Positions 48,901 to 51,700 of a stretch of DNA of 60,000 nucleotides are shown in pieces. The notes under the pieces were generated by a model. It saw only the letters and a list, made by a program, of their open reading frames with translations, searched no databases and was not told the DNA's origin. The stretch is from Tubiluchus corallicola (Eukaryota; Priapulida; Priapulimorpha; Priapulimorphida; Tubiluchidae). The DNA is taken from assembly GCA_030141605.1 (NCBI GenBank), contig JAQGDQ010000001.1, forward strand, positions 374,001 to 434,000, in the 5' to 3' direction. Within the stretch, counting starts at the first letter, position 1. Every line of letters begins with the position of its first letter. A program made the translations under genes and the position numbers.

Positions 48901-51700
48901 CCCTATATTCGAGCATAAATGAGTATTTTCAATTCTTGGGTTTTTTAAACAGTTATAGCTGTTTAATCATAACAATAAAGTGATTTATGTAATTTGTACT
49001 ACAAGACTTAGAGTACCACCAATATATAAACATAAAAAAGTAGCAAAAACAAGAAAGAGTAAGCACGACAGATTAAGCCATTAAGGAAGCATTGTCTGCT
49101 AGCAGAGAGCGGTAGGAACAAATTTTCAATATTAAAAAGTATTTTGTCAACCATTCTGGTTACAATCCTTTGAAAGGGGGAGGAGTGTCCCACAGTCACT
49201 ACCACTCCATAATTATAAGTAACTATAACATTTGTATTATATTACACTATTGTGATTATGTGTCGAGAAAATAAATAATTTTATTTTATGTAACGTGGGC
49301 ATTTCATAGTAAAGCGTATTTTGTCAATGACTAGGTTAAGGTCCACGAGTTACGAAGTGACAATTTACACCGTAGTTTCAAATTCAGTTTGGCGACGGTA
49401 TTTTATAAGGTCTAAGATACAGGCCAGGCTCAAAGGACCTATTTATTAAATATGAGTGCTTATTATACTATTAATAGATTAACTATTAATTGCTGTTAAA
49501 CATTGATAGGAAAGTCAGAAAAATAGTATTATGACCATATTTTTATTTAATATCTTGAAAAAATACTAGGCTAGTTTGATTTGTAATTAGTGCTTACACG
49601 TAATTTTATTGTCAAAAAAAGCAGATCACAGGAAGTGCGTTGAGAGCTGAATTCGAATCATGATTTTCAAAAATCTGTTCAATTGAAATTGTTAAATTGT
49701 TTCAGAAAACTGTCATAGAGATATACAGAGGTGCCGGTAATGATTTTGGTTTGCGTCTTTCACAAAGACTTTGGATGATATGGCATGTATTTGCAACTTT
49801 AGGGCGTTTTTTTTCTCTCGCAGTATGCCATCAAACGTTATACACATCGTACGAGATTTATTAATTAATTATTATAATCTTAATGTAAACATTGTAATAA
49901 TCTTGGCAATTCGGTGGCCTAGCGTCTAGGCGGTTGCCTTTAAGTAGTAGGTCCCTGGTTCAAATCCTAGTTATGACCCAACTTTTTCACATTTTTTCTT
50001 TCACCCGGTTTGTACCATCGTGTTAGACTTCTATTTTGAAAAAAAAATACGTACATTCACATGCATAGCCTCACTAAGTCCCTGTTAGTGTTGGTGAAAT
50101 GCTCATAATTATATGTATCACAACGAACTTCGATAACTGTACAGAGTTTCTCTTAGATTTTGTTTTTTCAAACGCAAAATAACTGCGCACTTCTTCAGCG
50201 ACTATCTCTTCACAAGCATAATCTAGGCATTTTCTCCATAGAGACAGAAACTGTGGACTTCAGCACGCTCTAGAAAAATCAATGTATTAGAGCATTCACT
50301 TTGCTAGTTGGACTTAATTAATGAGCGGATTTCGCCGCTCTCGTCATATTGAATCTGCCACTCCTAATAAATTTTACCGATCAAAGCATTTTGGTAAATG
50401 GGTTTACTAGGTTACTTCGTAGTGCAAACTATTGCAGTGGTGAATGCAGTTCCATGATTAACAAGTATAACTGATTCCACATATTGATTCAAATTGGTTA
50501 CTGACGACTGATTTAAATTTCAAATGTATAATGTCTAAGAATTATATGTTTCAGATTCGATTTCACATATCTAAATAGCATGGTTTTATGCATGTTATCA
50601 GTATACCTAGTGATGCATTTGACATTGCTAGCTTATTAATGTAAGACTATTATGATAAAATTTTCACATTTTGCATACAGCAAGAACGACATTAATTTGT
50701 TGAATATCTCTGAACACCCAATATATTTTTATTGTTTTTTATTTTAAAACAAATTTTTGGTTATCGCGGGATACCATTTTCTTATTTATTTCAAAACTTC
50801 GTTAGTTATTGTGGGGCATTTAGCAAACAAAGACTAGATAACTGTACTGTAAGGTACTAGATGATGACTCGATAGGCTCATATATGCATTATAATATTTC
50901 AGATTTTTCGTCTTAAGATTAAATTGGTGGGACGTTAGAGCTATTTTCGCAATTTTTTCAATTTTAATGTAAAACATACGGACTAAAGGAGCGAAAGAGT
51001 CAGAGCATACACTATAATTCTTATAATGAAAGAAGATCCATTATTAGATAAGCAGCTCCAGTAGAGCTACTTTCACATTTGTCTTTTTATCTGTAAAGCC
51101 TTAAGGCATCACATAAAGCAGGGAGCTTCCTTTGAAGAAAACCAAAGCTTTATTGTGTTTTTGTGACCGTCTAGATTATTCAGGCCTTGAAACCAATTTA
51201 GTATGTAAGCTGCAATATTTATATAATGGTGGTTCTCTAACTCTAAATCTAAATCTATAATTTTAAGCAATTTTAGGCACAAATTAGCTTGACTTTGATT
51301 TTATTTTTGTGCTCAGCAACAGGACAAATTGCACGGATAATTAGGCTTTATGCAGCCAGAACTTTTCTTTGTCTGTAATAATTGTAATGTCTTGTTGATG
51401 GTCTTGTATATATTTAGGTCCTTGTTTGCATGTGTGCCTATAGGTAAGAATACCCGCATCTATGTAAACGTCTGTCTTTTTATTTATATAATAATATTAC
51501 TTTATAAAAGGATATGGCCACTCGATGATCATCCTTGCACATTTCCGGATTGGGTTAGTTTCTTTCAGAAAGAACATTGATGTTGTGTCTGACGCTTTGT
51601 CGATGCATGGAAGCCCAAACTGTCCTTTTTTCTGAAAACCTCTCTCTCCACTGTCATCCATGCTGTCGGCCGTTAAGGTGGCCATCCTGAAAGGATCCAT
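2070..51700 (-). CDS. cav2: Cav2-type voltage-gated calcium channel alpha-1 subunit (spliced; 3' end beyond or near window edge)
   Basis: Pore-forming subunit of a presynaptic-type high-voltage-activated calcium channel in the plasma membrane. It opens on depolarisation and admits Ca2+. What is seen: 39 numbered coding exons, an alternative exon 29b and a microexon, all in compatible phase, giving 1,629 residues in four six-helix repeats. Approximate residues: repeat I 53-334, AID 353-372, repeat II 445-705, II-III linker 710-850, repeat III 860-1160, repeat IV 1200-1450, EF-hand region 1470-1530, pre-IQ/IQ-like 1561-1629. The four pore glutamates lie in TMEGW, TGEDW, TGEGW and TGENW. The S4 helices carry Arg/Lys every third residue. 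Cav2 assignment rests on [36 protein letters not shown] and EEVILAEE, which fit Cav2 better than Cav1; Cav3 is excluded because it has EEDD pores. The distal C-terminus was not found with confidence. Exact orthology to one vertebrate paralogue is not claimed. Confidence 0.96.
2171..3041 (-). other. Intron 38 (871 bp)
   Basis: AT-rich, with a short CA run near 2,585-2,597. Nothing coding seen. Confidence 0.65.
3042..3146 (-). CDS. cav2: Cav2 exon 38: pre-IQ region
   Basis: 105 bases. It encodes [20 protein letters not shown], then [14 protein letters not shown]. It corresponds to vertebrate [27 protein letters not shown]. Acceptor TTTTAG, donor GTATAT, phase 1 out. Confidence 0.93.
3147..5137 (-). 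other. Intron 37 (2.0 kb)
   Basis: AT-rich. The minus-strand frame 4,370-4,555 and the plus-strand frame 4,950-5,216 are shadows or chance. Confidence 0.65.
5138..5276 (-). CDS. cav2: Cav2 exon 37: C-terminal helix after EF-hand, two possible donors
   Basis: 139 bases with the distal donor (CAA|GTAAGT) or 106 with the proximal one (ATG|GTAAGA, exon then ends at 5,171). Both leave phase 1 and both read through. It encodes [20 protein letters not shown], then [15 protein letters not shown]. The longer form adds 11 residues of acidic sequence including NDDDMPAL. Acceptor TTGCAG. Confidence 0.92.
5277..5767 (-). other. Intron 36 (491 bp)
   Basis: AT-rich. No second EF-hand exon copy seen. Confidence 0.65.
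5768..5864 (-). CDS. cav2: Cav2 exon 36: EF-hand exon (equivalent of vertebrate 37a/37b)
   Basis: 97 bases, the length of vertebrate exons 37a and 37b as I recall. It encodes [20 protein letters not shown], then [12 protein letters not shown]. It mixes features of both vertebrate versions: RxHYxDMY as in 37a, MLRxM and RxAYK as in 37b. I found only one copy. Acceptor TTTTAG, donor GTGTGT. Confidence 0.95.
6098..6225 (-). CDS. cav2: Cav2 exon 35: end of IVS6 and start of EF-hand
   Basis: 128 bases. It encodes [20 protein letters not shown], then [20 protein letters not shown] and QA. This is the invariant IVS6 end and the first helix of the C-terminal EF-hand-like domain. Phase 2 out, donor GTGAGT. 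Confidence 0.97.
6226..6613 (-). other. Intron 34 (388 bp)
   Basis: AT-rich. Nothing recognised. Confidence 0.65.
6614..6761 (-). CDS. cav2: Cav2 exon 34: repeat IV selectivity filter and IVS6
   Basis: 148 bases. It encodes [20 protein letters not shown], then [20 protein letters not shown] and [14 protein letters not shown] supplies the fourth filter Glu. Asn after the Glu differs from the common Ala (TGEAW) of vertebrates. Phase 0 out, donor GTGAGA. Confidence 0.96.
8065..8116. repeat. 24-bp direct duplication
   Basis: CAGTAATATATGATTATAAC plus AATT occurs twice, exactly, 28 bases apart (8,065-8,088 and 8,093-8,116). Confidence 0.95.
8477..8534. repeat. AT dinucleotide runs
   Basis: Two (TA)n tracts separated by a short unique stretch, TACACATACTCTTGTACAT, which is itself partly palindromic. 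Confidence 0.9.
8882..8904. repeat. TG microsatellite
   Basis: Run of TG dinucleotides in intron 33. Confidence 0.95.
9051..9142 (-). CDS. cav2: Cav2 exon 33: repeat IV turret and pore helix
   Basis: 92 bases. It encodes [20 protein letters not shown], then [11 protein letters not shown]. It matches vertebrate VFGNI...HNNFRTFFQALMLLFR. The turret is short, lacking the acidic stretch of vertebrate Cav2.1. The donor is GCAAGT directly after CAG. AG plus G of exon 34 makes the conserved Arg, so the GC donor is fixed by frame. Confidence 0.92.
9143..10615 (-). other. Intron 32 (1.5 kb)
   Basis: AT-rich. Open frames near 9,416-9,791 show no domain. Confidence 0.65.
10616..10681 (-). CDS. cav2: Cav2 exon 32: IVS5
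   Basis: 66 bases, phase 0 at both ends. It encodes [20 protein letters not shown] plus MQ, identical in layout to vertebrate [20 protein letters not shown]. Acceptor TTTCAG, donor GTATTC. Confidence 0.96.
10682..12015 (-). other. Intron 31 (1.3 kb)
   Basis: AT-rich. Nothing recognised. Confidence 0.65.
12016..12132 (-). CDS. cav2: Cav2 exon 31: IVS4
   Basis: 117 bases, phase 0 at both ends. It encodes [20 protein letters not shown], then [19 protein letters not shown]. It is almost identical to vertebrate Cav2 IVS4. Acceptor TCACAG, donor GTAATT. Confidence 0.97.
12133..13372 (-). other. Intron between microexon and exon 31 (1.2 kb)
   Basis: AT-rich. Overlapping open frames at 12,740-12,995 on both strands have no domain. 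Confidence 0.65.
13373..13396 (-). CDS. cav2: Cav2 microexon (24 bases) in the IVS3-S4 linker
   Basis: Flanked by acceptor CTCTGTAG and donor GTGAGG, phase 0 at both ends. It encodes SAIDGSKQ between ...LLSEVQ of exon 30 and [10 protein letters not shown] of exon 31. Vertebrate Cav2 genes place the cassette exon 31a (two residues, NP or ET) at this same junction. The exon is an exact multiple of three and can be skipped without frame change. Its existence is inferred from splice signals and position. Confidence 0.75.
13397..13910 (-). other. Intron 30 (514 bp)
   Basis: Ends in a long pyrimidine tract (GTCTTTTTTTATTACTCTCA and on to CTGTAG) that supports the microexon acceptor. No other structure seen. 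Confidence 0.7.
13911..13994 (-). CDS. cav2: Cav2 exon 30: IVS3
   Basis: 84 bases, phase 0 at both ends. It encodes [20 protein letters not shown], then DVLLSEVQ. It matches vertebrate [26 protein letters not shown]. Acceptor ATCTAG, donor GTATGA. Confidence 0.96.
13995..16885 (-). other. Intron after exon 29b (2.9 kb)
   Basis: AT-rich. It holds a small palindrome near 15,975-16,003 (ATGTTGTA/TACAACAT) and an unexplained hydrophobic minus-strand open frame of 106 codons at 14,977-15,297, which lacks an ATG start. No third copy of the IVS2 exon was found by reading. Confidence 0.65.
16886..16996 (-). CDS. cav2: Cav2 exon 29b: IVS2, version B (alternative exon)
   Basis: 111 bases, phase 0 at both ends, between acceptor GACTACAG and donor GTACTC. 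It encodes [20 protein letters not shown], then [17 protein letters not shown]. It is identical to 29a at 18 of 37 residues, all in the membrane helix core (NMTFT, LF, EC, LK, AFG). The S1-S2 loop and helix face differ. It is intact, without stops, with both splice sites, so it is a working alternative exon and not a relic. Confidence 0.93.
16997..17440 (-). other. 444-bp intron between the two alternative IVS2 exons
   Basis: Standard GTAAGG start and CTACAG end. It is long enough for normal splicing, so mutual exclusion is not explained by intron size alone. Confidence 0.7.
17441..17551 (-). CDS. cav2: Cav2 exon 29a: IVS2, version A
   Basis: 111 bases, phase 0 at both ends, between acceptor TTCTTCAG and donor GTAAGG. 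It encodes [20 protein letters not shown], then [17 protein letters not shown]. It is homologous to vertebrate exon coding for FxIVFTSLFSLECVLKVMAFG. It pairs with exon 29b, which has the same length and phase. One of the two must be chosen, because including both would insert an extra membrane segment. Confidence 0.95.
17552..18553 (-). other. Intron 28 (1.0 kb)
   Basis: Upstream of the first alternative IVS2 exon. AT-rich. The open frame 17,733-17,945 has no domain or splice context. Confidence 0.65.
18554..18718 (-). CDS. cav2: Cav2 exon 28: III-IV linker and IVS1
   Basis: 165 bases, phase 0 at both ends. It encodes [20 protein letters not shown], then [20 protein letters not shown] and [15 protein letters not shown]. 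It matches vertebrate RACIDFAISAKPLTRHMPQ. Acceptor TTGTAG, donor GTATGA. Confidence 0.96.
19037..19341. mobile_element. Non-autonomous hAT-type transposon (MITE), 305 bp
   Basis: The terminal inverted repeats are CAGTGGTTTCCAAACTTT on the left and, reading inwards from the right, CAGTGGTTCCCAAAGTAGGG. It is flanked by a perfect 8-bp target duplication GCCTAGAT (19,029-19,036 and 19,342-19,349). CAGNGGTTCCCAAA ends with an 8-bp duplication are diagnostic of the hAT superfamily. It carries no transposase. The open frame across it (19,039-19,347) is a by-product of the repeat. The intact duplication suggests a fairly recent insertion. Confidence 0.93.
19539..19577. repeat. Perfect 13-bp palindrome 18 bases inside intron 27
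   Basis: Arms TTGACTTACGATC (19,539-19,551) and GATCGTAAGTCAA (19,565-19,577) are exact reverse complements with a 13-base loop. In the transcript this forms a hairpin starting 18 bases after exon 27. Confidence 0.9.
19595..19796 (-). CDS. cav2: Cav2 exon 27: IIIS6 and III-IV linker
   Basis: 202 bases. It encodes [20 protein letters not shown], then [36 protein letters not shown] and [11 protein letters not shown]. Donor GTATTT was chosen over the GTAATC ten bases on because only the first gives phase 0, which exon 28 needs. Confidence 0.96.
20030..20173 (-). CDS. cav2: Cav2 exon 26: repeat III turret and selectivity filter
   Basis: 144 bases. It encodes [20 protein letters not shown], then [20 protein letters not shown] and EGWP. 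TGEGW supplies the third filter Glu. Phase 2 out, donor GTAACT. Confidence 0.97.
20393..20553 (-). CDS. cav2: Cav2 exon 25: IIIS5
   Basis: 161 bases. It encodes [20 protein letters not shown], then [20 protein letters not shown] and the turret [13 protein letters not shown]. Cav2 proteins have the same spacing (KFFHCTDESKEFEKDC). Phase 2 out, donor GTAAGT. Confidence 0.97.
20554..20952 (-). other. Intron 24 (399 bp)
   Basis: AT-rich. Nothing recognised. Confidence 0.65.
20953..21061 (-). CDS. cav2: Cav2 exon 24: IIIS4
   Basis: 109 bases. It encodes [20 protein letters not shown], then [16 protein letters not shown], the IIIS4 sensor with five basic residues. Acceptor TTTCAG, donor GTTAGT, phase 0 out. 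Confidence 0.96.
21284..21390 (-). CDS. cav2: Cav2 exon 23: IIIS2-S3
   Basis: 107 bases. It encodes [20 protein letters not shown], then [15 protein letters not shown]. The GAYxRDxWNxLD motif marks IIIS3. Phase 2 out, donor GTAATC. Confidence 0.96.
21488..21677 (-). CDS. cav2: Cav2 exon 22: IIIS1-S2
   Basis: 190 bases. It encodes [20 protein letters not shown] then [20 protein letters not shown] (IIIS1 and loop), and [15 protein letters not shown] (IIIS2). [11 protein letters not shown] is a near-invariant high-voltage-activated Cav motif. Phase 0 out, donor GTAAGC. Confidence 0.97.
21678..22166 (-). other. Intron 21 (489 bp)
   Basis: Contains a short degenerate stretch of TTTAGTT/TTGATTTG-like repeats near 21,775-21,850. 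Nothing coding seen. Confidence 0.6.
22167..22293 (-). CDS. cav2: Cav2 exon 21: end of II-III linker, pre-IIIS1
   Basis: 127 bases. It encodes [20 protein letters not shown], then [21 protein letters not shown]. The ending matches the vertebrate Cav2 hallmark GPKPMPPYSSMFILSTTNP. Phase 2 out, donor GTAAGT. Confidence 0.93.
22294..23011 (-). other. Intron 20 (718 bp), GC donor
   Basis: Starts GCAGGT and ends TTTTAG. Interior AT-rich, with nothing else recognised. Confidence 0.6.
23012..23136 (-). CDS. cav2: Cav2 exon 20: II-III linker
   Basis: 125 bases, charged and soluble. It encodes [20 protein letters not shown], then [21 protein letters not shown] plus G. The only phase-compatible donor for exon 21 is CAG|GCAGGT, a GC donor. 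The GT site four bases on gives the wrong frame. No synprint-like segment is recognisable. Confidence 0.78.
23232..23368 (-). CDS. cav2: Cav2 exon 19: II-III linker
   Basis: 137 bases. It starts [20 protein letters not shown] and continues [18 protein letters not shown]. The PPSP runs look disordered. Its KKEEEKLAA echoes EEEKLAAA at the end of exon 18, as if the linker grew by local duplication. Acceptor TTGTAG, donor GTATGT, phase 2 out. Confidence 0.85.
23369..23717 (-). other. Intron 18 (349 bp)
   Basis: AT-rich. Nothing recognised. Confidence 0.65.
23718..23842 (-). CDS. cav2: Cav2 exon 18: end of IIS6 and start of II-III linker
   Basis: 125 bases. It encodes [20 protein letters not shown], then [21 protein letters not shown]. 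The first part is the invariant Cav2 IIS6 end. The linker is Ala/Glu-rich and probably helical. Phase 0 out at donor GTTTGT, a weaker donor. Confidence 0.93.
23843..24038 (-). other. Intron 17: probable U12-type GT-AG intron (196 bp)
   Basis: The donor GTATCCTTT is the exact U12 GT-type consensus. A branch-like TTTCTTGAT (one mismatch from TTCCTTRAY) lies about 13 bases before the acceptor AG, within the tight U12 window. An earlier AG lies only two bases after the branch adenosine, too close to be used. Confidence 0.78.
24039..24159 (-). CDS. cav2: Cav2 exon 17: repeat II selectivity filter and IIS6
   Basis: 121 bases. It encodes [20 protein letters not shown], then [20 protein letters not shown] plus one T. 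TGEDW supplies the second filter Glu. The donor GTATCCTTT was chosen because T joins AT of exon 18 to give Tyr in the conserved FGNYTLLNVF. The nearer GTAATT site would lose GN and give Asp. Confidence 0.95.
24160..25163 (-). other. Intron 16 (1.0 kb) with a nested palindrome
   Basis: Intron within the repeat II pore loop. It contains a nested imperfect palindrome at 24,851-24,928 (separate entry). No exon candidate found. Confidence 0.7.
24851..24928. repeat. Nested palindrome (hairpin-forming) in intron 16
   Basis: The outer arms ACTGACACTGACA and TGTCAGTGTCGGT pair at 12 of 13 positions. The inner arms GATATCATT and AATGATATC pair perfectly around a 7-base loop. It may be a decayed miniature inverted-repeat transposon. 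A nearby CCACAC and GTGTGG pair (24,930-24,996) suggests further decayed ends. Confidence 0.7.
25164..25236 (-). CDS. cav2: Cav2 exon 16: repeat II pore helix
   Basis: 73 bases. It encodes [20 protein letters not shown] then TVFQ, the P1 helix of repeat II. Acceptor TTGCAG, donor GTAAAT, phase 0 out. Confidence 0.96.
25237..25649 (-). other. Intron 15 (413 bp)
   Basis: AT-rich. Nothing recognised. Confidence 0.65.
25650..25781 (-). CDS. cav2: Cav2 exon 15: IIS5
   Basis: 132 bases. It encodes [20 protein letters not shown], then [19 protein letters not shown] and LFGGG. The S4-S5 linker and S5 are highly conserved. Phase 2 out, donor GTGAGT. Confidence 0.97.
25900..26009 (-). CDS. cav2: Cav2 exon 14: IIS3-S4
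   Basis: 110 bases. It encodes [20 protein letters not shown], then [17 protein letters not shown], the IIS4 sensor. The residue order matches vertebrate Cav2 almost one-to-one. Phase 2 out, donor GTAAGT. Confidence 0.97.
26145..26257 (-). CDS. cav2: Cav2 exon 13: IIS2-S3
   Basis: 113 bases. It encodes [27 protein letters not shown], then SSFNIFDCV. These are the conserved IIS2 EMxxKMYGLG and the IIS3 FNxFDC motifs. Phase 0 out, donor GTATGG. Confidence 0.97.
26258..27004 (-). other. Intron 12 (747 bp)
   Basis: Intron between IIS1 and IIS2. The minus-strand open frame at 26,548-26,784 has no splice context or domain, and I treat it as chance. Confidence 0.65.
27005..27217 (-). CDS. cav2: Cav2 exon 12: IIS1
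   Basis: 213 bases. It encodes a basic lead-in ([20 protein letters not shown]), then [23 protein letters not shown] and [12 protein letters not shown]. This matches the Cav2 signature 'RRMVKSQAFYWxVLxxVALNT...HYNQPEWL'. Phase 2 out is replaced here by phase 1 out: the single G joins AT of exon 13 to give Asp. Confidence 0.96.
27218..27747 (-). other. Intron 11 (530 bp)
   Basis: AT-rich intron. A plus-strand open frame at 27,380-27,595 has no recognisable domain. Confidence 0.65.
27748..27855 (-). CDS. cav2: Cav2 exon 11: acidic I-II linker
   Basis: 108 bases. It encodes [20 protein letters not shown], then a run of Asp/Glu (EDEDEELDD), ALTDLPI and one base. The pattern of basic then acidic residues (in vertebrates, [20 protein letters not shown]) fits a Cav2 I-II loop. 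Acceptor ATTAG, donor GTAAGT. Confidence 0.9.
27909..28393. mobile_element. 485-bp element with perfect 14-bp terminal inverted repeats
   Basis: The left end GGCAAAAATGGCAC and the right end GTGCCATTTTTGCC are exact reverse complements. Similarity continues inwards (GGTAAAAA / TTTTTACC) with further internal copies of the AAAATGGCA motif. I could not define a target duplication. The superfamily is unknown, and no transposase is present. It lies 54 bases upstream of exon 11, close to where its branch site would be. Confidence 0.72.
30703..30899. repeat. GA microsatellite in intron 10
   Basis: Nearly pure (GA)n, interrupted by GGGA and AAAG variants. The transcribed strand of the channel gene is (CT)n, a long pyrimidine tract that could bind splicing factors such as PTB. 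The open frames read through it are artefacts. Confidence 0.97.
31431..31450. repeat. TAA trinucleotide run
   Basis: TTAATAATAATAATAATAAT in intron 10. Confidence 0.9.
31990..32085 (+). mobile_element. tRNA-like SINE fragment (candidate)
   Basis: GGGCAGTGCAGTTGTCTACC resembles a polymerase III A box context. AGTTCGAGTCTC, about 35 bases later, resembles a B box (GGTTCGANTCC). No clear tail or target duplication. A chance match or old relic is possible. Confidence 0.35.
32836..32871 (-). CDS. cav2: Cav2 exon 10: 36-base I-II linker exon
   Basis: A small exon between acceptor TTCCAG and donor GTAAGT. It reads (G)CT GTA CGT AAA GAC and so on, giving [12 protein letters not shown], and preserves phase (1 in, 1 out). 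The basic peptide corresponds in place to the ALRRxxxKKxK stretch of vertebrate Cav2 linkers. Because it is phase-symmetric it could also be skipped. Confidence 0.85.
32872..34306 (-). other. Intron 9 (1.4 kb)
   Basis: AT-rich intron of the I-II linker with no recognised element. Confidence 0.65.
34307..34366 (-). CDS. cav2: Cav2 exon 9: I-II linker, EEVILAEE
   Basis: 60 bases. It encodes [20 protein letters not shown] plus one base. EEVILAE directly after the AID is typical of Cav2. Acceptor ATACAG, donor GTACGT. Confidence 0.94.
34367..35602 (-). other. Intron 8 (1.2 kb)
   Basis: AT-rich, with no recognisable coding or repeat content. Confidence 0.65.
35603..35718 (-). CDS. cav2: Cav2 exon 8: alpha-interaction domain (beta-subunit binding helix)
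   Basis: 116 bases, the vertebrate length as I recall. It encodes [20 protein letters not shown] followed by [18 protein letters not shown]. This fits the AID consensus QQxExxLxGYxxWIxxxE, the binding site for cytosolic Cav beta, including the critical Tyr, Trp and Ile. Phase 1 out, donor GTAAGT. Confidence 0.98.
35719..36131 (-). other. Intron 7 (413 bp)
   Basis: Short AT-rich intron between IS6 and the AID exon. Nothing else recognised. Confidence 0.7.
36132..36235 (-). CDS. cav2: Cav2 exon 7: IS6
   Basis: 104 bases, the usual vertebrate length. It encodes [20 protein letters not shown], then [15 protein letters not shown], the inner pore helix of repeat I. Phase 0 in, phase 2 out, donor GTAAGT. 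Confidence 0.97.
36404..36612 (-). CDS. cav2: Cav2 exon 6: repeat I turret and pore loop
   Basis: 209 bases. It encodes a Cys-containing turret ([21 protein letters not shown]), then [20 protein letters not shown]. The Glu of TMEGW is the first selectivity-filter residue. It ends in phase 0 at donor GTAAGT after TACTTT. Confidence 0.97.
36613..37476 (-). other. Intron 5 (864 bp)
   Basis: AT-rich intron inside the repeat I turret. No coding or repeat structure recognised. Confidence 0.7.
37477..37629 (-). CDS. cav2: Cav2 exon 5: IS5
   Basis: 153 bases, the vertebrate length as I recall it. It encodes [20 protein letters not shown], then a hydrophobic S5 ending [18 protein letters not shown], with the extracellular start of the pore turret. 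Acceptor TTTTAG, donor GTAACT, phase 1 out. Confidence 0.96.
37630..41406 (-). other. Intron 4 (3.8 kb)
   Basis: Separates IS4 from IS5. AT-rich sequence with no exon-like or recognisable element found. A short run at 39,830-39,870 is richer in CpG. No tandem copy of the S4 or S5 exon was seen. Confidence 0.7.
41407..41510 (-). CDS. cav2: Cav2 exon 4: IS4 voltage sensor
   Basis: 104 bases. It encodes [12 protein letters not shown], then [20 protein letters not shown] with the Arg/Lys ladder of IS4. The vertebrate exon is 92 bases as I recall, so the IS3-S4 loop here is about four residues longer. It ends after one base (A) at donor GTATGT. That base plus GC from exon 5 makes the conserved Ser of GIPSLQ. 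Confidence 0.96.
42152..42291 (-). CDS. cav2: Cav2 exon 3: IS2-IS3
   Basis: 140 bases, matching the vertebrate exon length as I recall it. It encodes [20 protein letters not shown] (IS2), then [15 protein letters not shown] and LDFIVVVTG (IS3). The [11 protein letters not shown] motif is Cav2-like; Cav1 has HPNAYLRNGWN. Phase 0 in, phase 2 out, donor GTAAGT. Confidence 0.97.
42485..43262. repeat. Degenerate tandem repeat cluster (about 200-bp units)
   Basis: The phrase AAGTTTCGTGACTCTAG, followed by CCTCTGCATTTGCGAGTTAA, recurs with changes near 42,509, 42,664, 42,950 and 43,156. A second phrase, CCTTGACC..GATCAC..CCACAT, recurs about 210 bases apart (42,873 and 43,084). The units are old and diverged. 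Confidence 0.72.
43268..43285. repeat. AAT trinucleotide run
   Basis: AATAATAATAATAATA-type run in intron 2, directly after the degenerate repeat cluster. Confidence 0.85.
44448..44637. repeat. Purine-rich (GA/GGA) tract in intron 2
   Basis: About 190 bases of almost only A and G on the plus strand (C/T on the channel transcript). Low complexity. The minus-strand open frame over it is an artefact. Confidence 0.85.
46529..46634 (-). CDS. cav2: Cav2 exon 2: IS1
   Basis: 106 bases, the same length as I recall for vertebrate CACNA1 exon 2. It encodes [20 protein letters not shown] and the IS1-S2 loop [15 protein letters not shown]. It starts after the AC acceptor (first base completes the Pro codon) and ends in phase 0 at donor GTACGT. 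In most channels the loop between S1 and S2 is followed directly by the S2 sequence found in exon 3, as here. Confidence 0.95.
46663..46856. repeat. CA/CC-rich cryptic trinucleotide tract next to intron 1 acceptor
   Basis: CATCAGCATCAGCATCAC, then CCACCACCACTACTA and CACCAACACCAACAC type repeats. It lies immediately upstream (in transcript) of the U12 branch site of intron 1. The open frames in it are low-complexity artefacts. Confidence 0.8.
47370..47455 (+). mobile_element. tRNA-like fragment (weak SINE candidate)
   Basis: GATCCAGTGGTGATGATCGG, and later CCGGGTTTAATATTCACTCT, look like degraded A and B boxes in the right order and spacing. No tail or duplication found. Confidence 0.25.
49905..49985 (+). 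mobile_element. tRNA-derived SINE head in intron 1
   Basis: CGGTGGCCTAGCGTCTAGGC is an A-box region like those of tRNA-Ser/Leu (GGCCGAGCGGTCTAAGGC). CCTGGTTCAAATCC is a good B box about 35 bases later. The T-stem pairing is imperfect and no CCA or clean acceptor stem forms, so it is a SINE-like derivative and not a working tRNA gene. It is followed by a T-rich stretch. Confidence 0.6.
51516..51700 (-). CDS. cav2: Cav2 exon 1: N-terminus to start of IS1
   Basis: Encodes residues 1-61 plus two bases. It starts [10 protein letters not shown] and ends [11 protein letters not shown] plus CC, matching the Cav N-terminal motif 'VRKxAKxITEWPPFEY'. The chosen ATG has A at -3 and G at +4. A second ATG five codons on (MATLT) has an equally good context. 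The frame stays open upstream to an ATG at 51,760, which would add 20 residues, but that ATG has a weak context and the added peptide resembles nothing I know. The donor is ATATCCTTTT, a U12-type AT donor. CC joins the first G of exon 2 to make the second-to-last residue of EWPPFEY. Confidence 0.93.

Larger units (their letters stand above)
46635..51515 (-). other. Intron 1: AT-AC minor-spliceosome (U12-type) intron, 4.9 kb
   Basis: The intron begins ATATCCTTTT, the exact U12 AT donor consensus, and ends TTCCTTAAT followed 11 bases later by AC. TTCCTTAAT matches the U12 branch consensus TTCCTTRAY. No AG acceptor exists between the upstream in-frame stop and the conserved PFEY codons, so an AC acceptor is required. 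The body holds a SINE-like fragment (49.9 kb), another tRNA-like stretch (47.4 kb), a GC-richer unclassified patch at 48,540-48,800 and CA/CC-rich low complexity next to the acceptor. I see no other gene in it. Confidence 0.88.

Noticed and set aside
49905-49985. Functional tRNA gene
   Set aside because: T-stem mismatches, no matching acceptor stem and no terminator at the right place. A SINE head is more likely.
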